From: JAYEIA01 sp964472505
GTDB lineage: Bacteria > Bacteroidota > Bacteroidia > Bacteroidales > JAADGE01
Length of the DNA stretch: 52,314 bases
Direction of reading: 5' to 3'
Assembly (NCBI GenBank): GCA_964472505.1
Contig: CAYYQW010000021.1
Coordinates: 1-52,314 of the forward strand
A program made the position numbers and the translations under genes. A model generated the notes under the pieces. The model ran no database searches and had not been told where the DNA came from. It saw only the letters and a program-made list of their open reading frames with translations. Shown here piece after piece: positions 9,255 to 15,560 of the stretch (within the stretch, counting starts at the first letter, position 1; every line of letters begins with the position of its first letter).

Positions 9255-11075
9255 TTGAAAAGCTCAATAATCTTTCTGATTCATTACTCGGCTTTTATGG
9301 TGTATGCCGGAACTGCGATATATATACTGGTGAAGGCTCACAGGCAATATCAGTTTCGCTTGTTAAGTCTCTTACTGTTCGCTTTTGCTTCGTGGAGCCT
9401 TTCGGCGGCTGTAATACATTATCCTCAAGTGTCTCGTTTAGAGGCTGAAGCAGCGGTGCATGTATTGTCTTTGAGCATATCGGCTTATGGCATCTTGGCT
9501 TTTCTGAACTTAGCATATTTTTCGGGGCATATTAAAAAAAAGAAATGGGTTTTTTTTCTGTTTGCTTTGTATTTTTTGTTTCAAACTTTTTTGCAGTTAA
9601 ACGGTGATTTGTTGCTATTGAACGAATCGGTATCCGGTTATACCTTACACCTCCTTAAATATGCTGAATCGCCATACCTTACATTTTTTGATATTATTCA
9701 CAATTTGTTGGTGATAAGCGGATTTTTCATGATGTTTTTGACTTTCCGAAAAACAAAATCAAAGCTAAAACGCAGACAATCATCAATTATTCTTATTACC
9801 GGTGCCATTGCTTATATATTGGCCTCAGTGAATGTTTATGCGGTAAGGTTTCTGTATGACGGAGAAATCCCGGTTTTTACTGATTTTTGGTTGTTAATAT
9901 TTGCCGGAGGGTTATATTATACTATTGTGCGATTGGAACTTTTTGAAGTAACACCGGGCGTGCTTTCTAATCGGTTGATAGATATTCTGCCGGCAGCTTT
10001 TATTTTAACGGATTCAAAGAACAGAATTGTACGTGTTAACAAAATTACAAGAGAATTTTTTGGACGCTCCGCAGCTTATTTACAAGACTTGAATATACAA
10101 AAGCTTTTTGATGAGCAGGTTAGCCGGGATCAGCCTGAAAAATCAGATGTCTTTTCCGACGGGTTAATACGAATAATTGATAAATCAGGGCAAGAAAAAC
10201 ATGCCTATTGGTATAGCAATCCCGTGGATGAAAAAGATCTGCATGAACAAGGACAGATATTTATTATTACGGATATAGAGGCTTTGCACAAGGTTCAAAT
10301 AGAGCTGAAAAAGCTTAATTTTTCTTTGGAAACGCAAGTTTTGGAAAGAACGGCAGACTTGAAACAGGCAAAAGAACGAGCTGAAGAGAATGATAAACTA
10401 AAAACAGCTTTTTTACAAAATCTGTCACATGAAATACGCACTCCTTTAAATGCCATTGTAGGATTTTCAAGTTTACTCTCGGCTTCTGCCGGAAAACAGA
10501 CAGAACTGCAAAATTATACCGAAATGATTCAAAAAAGCAGCATGCGTTTGCTGGTTATAGTTGAAAATATCTTAAGCATATCGGCTTTGGAGAGCGGTAA
10601 CGAAAAGCTTAGTATAAGCGAAATCGATTTGCATGCATTGATTGAACGGCTTTTTCAAATATTCTCATCCGAAGCAAAGCTCAAACAACTTGAATTAAAA
10701 ATCAAAAAGCCTTCGGTTGTCAATGATAATTCTGTTTTTATTACAGATGAACTAAAATTGAGAAAAATATTTGAGCACTTAATAGATAATGCTCTTAAGT
10801 TTACGGCATCCGGTTATATTGAGTTTGGTTATGAAGAACAAAATGCCGACTATCGCTTTTTTGTAAAAGATACGGGTTGCGGAATTGAAAAAGAGAACCA
10901 AAAAGTAATTTTTGAACGCTTTAGGCAACATTCCGATGACGGTAAATTAAACTCCGGCAATGGTTTGGGCTTAACTATAGCTGATGCATATGTTAAATTG
11001 TTAGACAGCAACTTGCAATTGGAGTCAAGCAAAGGCGAAGGTGCTGAGTTTTATTTTTATTTGCCGATTAAATAA
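9255..11075 (+). CDS. 7TM-PAS sensor histidine kinase
   Basis: 606 residues. The N-terminal 225 residues form about seven hydrophobic segments resembling the histidine-kinase 7TM sensor region. A PAS-like domain follows (about 235-340, LPAAFILTDSKNRIVRVN), then a short coiled-coil linker. The HisKA domain has phospho-acceptor His392 in FLQNLSHEIRTPLNAIVGF. The HATPase domain shows the N box (HLIDNALKFT), G1 (DTGCGI), F box (IFERFR) and G2 (GNGLGL). All catalytic motifs are intact, so it should autophosphorylate and signal to a response regulator. None is encoded nearby, which makes it an orphan kinase here. The start codon is TTG at 9255; an in-frame stop lies just upstream and the first ATG would cut into the first membrane segment. 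Confidence 0.9.
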   Translation: MKSSIIFLIHYSAFMVYAGTAIYILVKAHRQYQFRLLSLLLFAFASWSLSAAVIHYPQVSRLEAEAAVHVLSLSISAYGILAFLNLAYFSGHIKKKKWVFFLFALYFLFQTFLQLNGDLLLLNESVSGYTLHLLKYAESPYLTFFDIIHNLLVISGFFMMFLTFRKTKSKLKRRQSSIILITGAIAYILASVNVYAVRFLYDGEIPVFTDFWLLIFAGGLYYTIVRLELFEVTPGVLSNRLIDILPAAFILTDSKNRIVRVNKITREFFGRSAAYLQDLNIQKLFDEQVSRDQPEKSDVFSDGLIRIIDKSGQEKHAYWYSNPVDEKDLHEQGQIFIITDIEALHKVQIELKKLNFSLETQVLERTADLKQAKERAEENDKLKTAFLQNLSHEIRTPLNAIVGFSSLLSASAGKQTELQNYTEMIQKSSMRLLVIVENILSISALESGNEKLSISEIDLHALIERLFQIFSSEAKLKQLELKIKKPSVVNDNSVFITDELKLRKIFEHLIDNALKFTASGYIEFGYEEQNADYRFFVKDTGCGIEKENQKVIFERFRQHSDDGKLNSGNGLGLTIADAYVKLLDSNLQLESSKGEGAEFYFYLPIK

Positions 11076-11164
11076 AATTAGGGTGAGGTAGTTTATTCCC
11101 TATGATAATAAAGCCGTAGACATCAGGCTTTAAATTTTTGATTTCTCCGGCATTAGTTTCCTTT

Positions 11165-11193
11165 AAGTTTCGTGCGAACTGCTCACGAAACTT
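11165..11193 (+). terminator. hairpin terminator between convergent genes
   Basis: A perfect 10-bp stem AAGTTTCGTG / CACGAAACTT with a 9-nt loop, followed on the plus strand by the T-rich ATTTCTTCTTTTT. It lies about 90 bp after the kinase stop and overlaps the stop codon of the converging gene. It probably ends kinase transcription. Confidence 0.5.
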
Positions 11194-12298
11194 ATTTCTT
11201 CTTTTTGGCATTAAAGCCCATGGCTATTCCGCCTCTAATACCGTCTTTGGACGGAATTACAAAGAGATTTATCGGAATATTCATGCGTCCGGATTTGAAA
11301 GATTTTCCGCCGGCAATAACAAAGCCCGTATTTAAGCTAAAATCACCTCGGCTGTCAACTCTTGCTTGCTCATTGTACGGGAAAGGCTCCGAGTAATCCC
11401 ATTCGTGCAGCAGATGCCATTCATTTTCATCATCGTAATAGCCGGTTGCACGTTTGGTAACTCCGAGCGAAAGTCCCATGGCAAATTCCCATCCGCCCAC
11501 ATTGTGCCTCAGGCCGTGTAACACATTCAGGTTCGGAAGAAACAAACCCTGCTCGGCACCGGTTATGGTCGGAATAAATTCAAAAAGTGCCTGCAGTTTG
11601 CCCGCATTCAAATATTGTACCTCAAATTGGTAGCCCAACATGTACATATAAGGAGAGGCATCGTAGCCGCCTTTATGTTTTTCGTCGGTAATATAGCCGG
11701 CTATGTCGCCGGTAAAGAATGTGCCGCCAAAGCGCGGTCCGGAGAGGTTCAGGCGGTCGGTATCCGGATTGGTGATTTTACTTTCGTGCCCGTCAGGCTT
11801 TGTAAGTTGAGATACTAAAAGTTCATCATTTTCAAGGCCAAACATTTCCCGGATACTTATTTCAAAAATTTTTCTGATTTGTTCCGGCAAATTTATAAAC
11901 TCTTTTACGTGAGCCTTTTCAATGGTCTTGCTTTTTACGTCTATCAGTCGGATGCTTACAATCATTACATCACCGTATATTTCAACGGTTCCGCTTAACA
12001 TTTTGTCGGAATTAATGACGTTTCCGACTTCGGTCAGGCAGATTTTCCCGTAGCAATGCTCCAAATTCAAATCATGTTTTTTAATCATATAATCTACATC
12101 GTAGCGGTCCATTACTTCAAACATACCCAATTTTTCTACTTCCATTCTTGCCAGATTTCCCAACTGTTGGGGAGTGTATTCCGTACCTTGATTGTCGAAG
12201 TTGAGTACCGTAAGCAGAGCTTTTTTTTGTGCCGATAATGAAAGCACGAACAGTAAAAGCATGGATACAGTTCCTAAAAATTTGATAAAATTTTTCAT
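11192..12298 (-). CDS. secreted CsgG/TolB-N-like protein with beta-rich C-terminal half
   Basis: 368 residues with a clear signal peptide (about 23 residues, ending LSLSAQ). Residues 25-155 resemble the fold shared by CsgG, FlgO and the TolB N-terminal domain: ALLTVLNFDNQG, then LARMEVEKLGMFEVMDRYDVDYMIKK, then SGTVEIYGDVMIVSIRLIDVKSKTI. Such domains sit at the outer membrane in assembly or activator complexes. Residues 185-368 are rich in glycine and aromatic residues with alternating beta segments, consistent with a small outer membrane barrel. The combination is inferred from sequence character, not from a confirmed family match. The gene is transcribed alone, and its 3' end converges with the sensor kinase. 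Confidence 0.65.
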   Translation of the reverse strand: MKNFIKFLGTVSMLLLFVLSLSAQKKALLTVLNFDNQGTEYTPQQLGNLARMEVEKLGMFEVMDRYDVDYMIKKHDLNLEHCYGKICLTEVGNVINSDKMLSGTVEIYGDVMIVSIRLIDVKSKTIEKAHVKEFINLPEQIRKIFEISIREMFGLENDELLVSQLTKPDGHESKITNPDTDRLNLSGPRFGGTFFTGDIAGYITDEKHKGGYDASPYMYMLGYQFEVQYLNAGKLQALFEFIPTITGAEQGLFLPNLNVLHGLRHNVGGWEFAMGLSLGVTKRATGYYDDENEWHLLHEWDYSEPFPYNEQARVDSRGDFSLNTGFVIAGGKSFKSGRMNIPINLFVIPSKDGIRGGIAMGFNAKKKK

Positions 12299-12359
12299 AA
12301 CATATCTGTTTAGTTAATACTTATAAGCCTTCTTAAGATTATGCGGCTTAAATCTTTGT

Positions 12360-12367
12360 CAAACATA
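12360..12367 (-). promoter_or_regulatory. putative -7 element of the CsgG-like gene (TATGTTTG)
   Basis: The minus strand reads TATGTTTG, matching TAnnTTTG, 62 bp before the start codon. No good -33 element is visible. Confidence 0.35.
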
Positions 12368-12558
12368 AGCCATTCTTTTATAACTGAGAAACGGATATGA
12401 ACCGGCGATTTTTTGTTTTTTGTGATTATTCCGTTTAATAATTTTCCGGAAAAGACTAAAACGTATAATTTTGCGATTTTCGCAAGAAACTTGAAGAGAA
12501 TTATTATATTTCGCAAATATTTCCGACTGTGTCCGGATTTTTCGCAAAAGTTTTTTTT

Positions 12559-13563
12559 ATGGCAAACAAAAGTTTACAAACAGAAATATTTGATTATATA
12601 CGCAAACGACTTCCGGCAAATACCTCATTGCCCGAAGACTTGTCGGATGTTTTGGGTATCAGCACCGACAGTGTTTATCGGCGCTTACGAGCCGAAACTT
12701 TGCTTTCGGTAGATGAACTCAGCCTGTTGTGCAGCCATTATGATATTTCCTTTGATATGTTTTTGGGAAAAAGCCGCAATGTGCTTTTTCGTTACGATAA
12801 GTTGGGCGACTCAGTCGGTTTTGAGCATTATCTGAGCACAATACTTGAGGATATGAAAGCGATAAGGCGCTCGGAAAATAAACAAATCATTTATGCGGCC
12901 ATTGACGTACCGATTTTTCATCATTTTAATTATCCGGAGCTTTCGGCATTTAAAATGTTTTATTGGATGAAAGCCGTGGTGGATGTGGATGCATTGGCTG
13001 ATAAGAAATTTTCGGCAGAGCATGTTAATTCGCGTTTTGCGCAGTTAGGCAAAGAAATATACGAAACCTACACACGCGTTCCTTCCGTGGAAATATGGAC
13101 GGAAGACACCATAAACAGCTTAATAAAGCAAATTGAGTATTATTGGGATTCGGGTAATTTTGCCGAAACGGAAGACGCTTTGATTGTTTGCCGACAGGCG
13201 CGTGAAGAAGTTGAAACTTTAAAATGCCAGGCTGAAAAAAGCAATAAGCTGATGCTTGAAAACGGCCCCGAAGAGTCTGCCTTTACCCTTTATTACAGCG
13301 ATATAGAAATCGGGAATAATTGCATCTATACCCGGCGTGCCGATAATGATTTGGTCTATCTGAGTGTTCATACCTTTAATAAAATCATTACGGCCAATCC
13401 TGCTTTCAATGCCGAAACTCAAATGTGGCTGAATAATTTGATGAAAAAATCCACCCTAATCAGCGGTGTATCCGAAAAAAGCCGTTATCGCTTTTTTAAA
13501 ACCGTTGAAAGCAAAATTGACCGGCTGTACAAAAAAATTGAAGGCGCTGAAGGACCGGCATAA
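12559..13563 (+). CDS. helix-turn-helix DNA-binding regulator
   Basis: 334 residues from ATG 12559. A GTG 30 nt upstream would add ten residues unlike a protein start. The first 80 residues hold a helix-turn-helix of XRE/BetR character: LQTEIFDYIRKRLPANTSLPEDLSDVLGISTDSVYRRLR, with the recognition helix around ISTDSVYRRLRAE, then VDELSLLCSHYDISFDMFLG. The remaining 250 residues are mostly helical and show no recognised effector domain. It is probably a cytoplasmic transcription factor, perhaps sensing through its C-terminal part. The last 22 codons and stop are duplicated at 14686-14753, flanking a toxin-antitoxin pair. The gene itself is intact. Confidence 0.8.
   Translation: MANKSLQTEIFDYIRKRLPANTSLPEDLSDVLGISTDSVYRRLRAETLLSVDELSLLCSHYDISFDMFLGKSRNVLFRYDKLGDSVGFEHYLSTILEDMKAIRRSENKQIIYAAIDVPIFHHFNYPELSAFKMFYWMKAVVDVDALADKKFSAEHVNSRFAQLGKEIYETYTRVPSVEIWTEDTINSLIKQIEYYWDSGNFAETEDALIVCRQAREEVETLKCQAEKSNKLMLENGPEESAFTLYYSDIEIGNNCIYTRRADNDLVYLSVHTFNKIITANPAFNAETQMWLNNLMKKSTLISGVSEKSRYRFFKTVESKIDRLYKKIEGAEGPA
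13495..13562 (+). repeat. 68-bp direct repeat, left copy (3' end of regulator gene)
   Basis: Matches 14686-14753 at 65 of 68 positions without gaps. It covers the last 22 codons of the regulator and the first two bases of its stop codon. The three differences are GTT/GCT (Val/Ala), GAC/GAT and GAA/GAG (both silent). Just beyond the repeat the stop codons differ, TAA here and TAG in the right copy. Sequence similarity stops abruptly on both sides. Confidence 0.9.
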
Positions 13564-13892
13564 ACTTGCTGCAAACGCTTGCAAGCGGAGAGGCTTCTGT
13601 CTTCGCATCTTTCCAAAGAACTCCCAAATTTTTGGAAAAACACCAAAAAATCGCGTAGCGATGACCTTTGCATAGCCCCGTATGGAATGAAATGGAGTGC
13701 GGGATAATTATTGCAAATATTCGATATTGATTTCGATGAGCATTATGTGTTTGATTTTTTGGATGAAACAACATCATAAAAACGCCCAATGTTTATAGCT
13801 ATGCGATTTGGTTATGGTTCTGCCGGTTTTCCCCGATTATGCTGAAAATATAAAAAGTTGTCTAATTGGGCTATTTTTTGTATATTTGTATT
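13564..13892. other. left non-coding flank of the toxin-antitoxin cassette
   Basis: About 330 bp. Contains the perfect palindrome CGCTTGCAAGCG (13576-13587) directly after the repeat, a CCAAA/TTTGG hairpin (13624-13635), and a hairpin with CCCGTA/TGCGGG arms (13677-13703). The toxin promoter is at the right end. No supported reading frame was found. Confidence 0.6.
13858..13888 (+). promoter_or_regulatory. promoter of the toxin-antitoxin pair
   Basis: TTG at 13858-13860 and TATATTTG at 13881-13888 are 20 bp apart, a near-ideal Bacteroidota promoter. The -7 element ends only 4 nt before the toxin ATG (13893), so the mRNA would have almost no leader. Confidence 0.6.
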
Positions 13893-14234
13893 ATGGATAA
13901 AAAACGGGAACTATTTTTCTTCAAGACTTACTTTGAGGAGTTTTATGAAAGCCAAACAGACAAAGTAAAGAAGAAGATAATTTGGACTTTAAAAATTATT
14001 GAGGAAATCGAACGAGTTCCCGAAGTTTATTTAAAACACTTGAAAAATACGACCGGGCTTTATGAAATCAGAGTTCAAGCAGGAAACAATATTTTCAGGA
14101 TTTTTTGTTTTTTCGATTTTGACAATTTGGTGGTAATAGGTCACGGATTTCAAAAAAAGACCCAAAAAACACCTAAACAACAAATCGAAAGAGCTGAACA
14201 AATAAAAAAAGAATATTATGACAGCAAAGAATAA
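13893..14234 (+). CDS. RelE/HigB-type (Gp49-like) toxin
   Basis: 113 residues from ATG 13893; the longer TTG-initiated frame would start upstream of the -7 promoter element and is rejected. The order of elements fits the phage-Gp49-like/HigB branch of the RelE superfamily, which are usually ribosome-dependent mRNA interferases: a basic helix (KVKKKIIWTLKIIEEIERVPEVYLKHL), a strand pair GLYEIRVQAGNNIFRIFCFFD, then NLVVIGHGFQKKTQKTPKQQIERAEQIKKEY. The toxin gene comes first and overlaps the antitoxin gene by 17 nt, the usual higBA order. Activity in this host is inferred. Confidence 0.88.
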   Translation: MDKKRELFFFKTYFEEFYESQTDKVKKKIIWTLKIIEEIERVPEVYLKHLKNTTGLYEIRVQAGNNIFRIFCFFDFDNLVVIGHGFQKKTQKTPKQQIERAEQIKKEYYDSKE

Positions 14235-14523
14235 AAATCTTAAAAGTCTTGACCAATTCATTGATGAAAAAATTGGCAAAAGAGGAACTGAAAAGCGTGA
14301 GAAATTTGAAACGGAATATGATGCTTTCAAACTCGGTGTGTTGATTCAACAAGCGAGAGAAGATAAAGGACTTACTCAAGAACAATTGGCTAAATTGGCA
14401 GGAACGAACAAGTCCTATATTTCAAAATTGGAAAGGAATTTAAAAGATATTAGGTTTTCAACTTTACAAAGAATTATTAATGAGGGATTAGGCGGACATT
14501 TGGACATTTCAATTCGATTTTGA
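14218..14523 (+). CDS. XRE-family antitoxin (HigA-like)
   Basis: 101 residues. A lysine-rich N-terminus (KNLKSLDQFIDEKIGKRGTEKREKFETEYDAFKLG) is followed by a complete XRE helix-turn-helix (LIQQAREDKGLTQEQLAKLAGTNKSYISKLERN, residues about 42-75). It ends in a short tail, STLQRIINEGLGGHLDISIRF. It should bind and neutralise the toxin encoded immediately upstream and repress the shared promoter near 13880. The 17-nt overlap indicates translational coupling. The pair lies between the two copies of the 68-bp repeat. Confidence 0.9.
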   Translation: MTAKNKNLKSLDQFIDEKIGKRGTEKREKFETEYDAFKLGVLIQQAREDKGLTQEQLAKLAGTNKSYISKLERNLKDIRFSTLQRIINEGLGGHLDISIRF

Positions 14524-14685
14524 ATAAAAAAGTATGAAAATTGAAGCATTGAAGCCGACTGTGTGTGGTGTACAATGCGTGCGATTAAATTGGAATCACT
14601 TCGCTCACCAAGCTCTGCAACTTCAATCGAATATTCCGCCGGATTTATCTGTGCAAAAAAATGAATTTGCCTGCTGCCGGGCGGC

Positions 14686-14753
14686 TTTAAAACCGCTGAA
14701 AGCAAAATTGATCGGCTGTACAAAAAAATTGAAGGCGCTGAGGGACCGGCATA
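14686..14753 (+). repeat. 68-bp direct repeat, right copy
   Basis: Second copy of the regulator 3' end (65/68 identical to 13495-13562). The reading frame FKTAESKIDRLYKKIEGAEG is preserved down to a TAG stop. Upstream of it the same frame runs only seven codons back before meeting a stop, and there is no similarity to the regulator gene. Confidence 0.9.
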
Positions 14754-15006
14754 GTTTAGAATGTGCATTATGAAATTCTTTTTTATTGTCCAACGGTATG
14801 ATTTCCCTATTTATTCAAGCCTTTTCTCTGAAGACTGAATATATCCGGTTTACATAAATCTCTGCTATGTTTGGCGCAGGATAAATGTTCAACCAACAAA
14901 TGACTGTGTCAAAAAATATATTCCTTCCTGTGCTGCCATTTTATTGATGCAATAAAGCAAAGCTTCTAAATTAGTATAACGGTGAAGATTCGTCTTTCAA
15001 GCGTGA

Positions 15007-15093
15007 GAAACTTTAGACGATAACAGTCGGGCAAATTTAAAAAATATGCGAAAATCAGGTTTGATTGTTCACAGCGACCGGACAGGAGAATAA
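15007..15093 (+). pseudogene. degraded IS3-family transposase fragment
   Basis: In one frame this stretch encodes ETLDDNSRAN, then MRKSGLIVHSDRTGE and a stop. GLIVHSDR is close to the GLIxHSDRGxQY motif around the second catalytic Asp of IS3-type DDE transposases. A stop precedes the segment, and the frame resumes after the TAA as KYVIKK. No inverted repeats or flanking transposase domains were recognised, so this is a scrap of an old insertion. Confidence 0.4.
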
Positions 15094-15233
15094 AAGTATG
15101 TTATTAAAAAAATACCCGACGTTTTATCAGATATTATACTTAAATTAGTTGAAAATTTGTAAGAGGGAGATTTTGCATTAGAAATAATGGCTCTTGAGAA
15201 AAATAAAGAAATAAACATAAAAAAAATAATATC

Positions 15234-15338
15234 ATGGGAAAAGGTAAAGACGCAAAGAAAAATATTAAAAAAGAAGCGGTTAAAACTCCAAAAGAAAAAA
15301 AAGCGGAAAAAAGATTAAAGAAATCTAAGAAATCTTGA
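15234..15338 (+). CDS. 34-residue lysine-rich basic protein
   Basis: ATG 15234 opens a 34-codon frame, MGKGKDAKKNIKKEAVKTPK followed by EKKAEKRLKKSKKS, with about half the residues lysine or arginine. The MGKGKDAKK start and the TPKEKKAEK core resemble short basic proteins seen in many bacterial genomes. The MGKG start also recalls ribosomal protein bTHX, but the rest differs. It may bind nucleic acid; no function is known. The upstream A-rich leader is typical for this group of bacteria. It is easily missed because of its size. Confidence 0.55.
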   Translation: MGKGKDAKKNIKKEAVKTPKEKKAEKRLKKSKKS

Positions 15339-15509
15339 TTTTTTTTAGAAAAACCCACGTGCATTAACTGGTTATAAGTAATGGCTTGACAGATAGAGAA
15401 ATATCATGATTTCCGGCTCGCATCAAGCATATGAGTCTTGGATGCGATAATAGTACCGAGTACGCCGCTTTTCAAATTGAATACGATCTTATATTCGACG
15501 GCATAATTT

Positions 15510-15560
15510 ATGAAAAAAGCTTCGGACTGTTGTCATTGCAGCGGCTTTTTTTTTTATTGG
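15510..15560 (-). terminator. possible terminator of the Roco gene
   Basis: An A6-GC ... GC-T9 imperfect inverted repeat overlaps the end of the Roco gene. On the minus strand it ends in six T residues (15519-15514). The stem is interrupted, so confidence is limited. Confidence 0.35.

Larger units (their letters stand above)
14524..15233. other. non-coding region with repeat copy and transposase remnant
   Basis: About 700 bp. It carries the right 68-bp repeat (14686-14753) and a decayed IS3-type transposase scrap (15007-15093). The rest is A/T-rich with no supported gene. A 79-codon frame across the repeat reads it out of frame and is not considered real. Confidence 0.6.

Noticed and set aside
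13564..14685. Integrase or recombinase for the toxin-antitoxin cassette
   Set aside because: I looked on both strands for tyrosine or serine recombinase motifs and found none. Any mobility would need a protein encoded elsewhere.
14534..14773. 79-codon plus-strand frame after the antitoxin
   Set aside because: It reads the 68-bp repeat out of its true frame and has low-complexity, unprotein-like sequence before it. The start of an ATG-containing frame here is coincidental.
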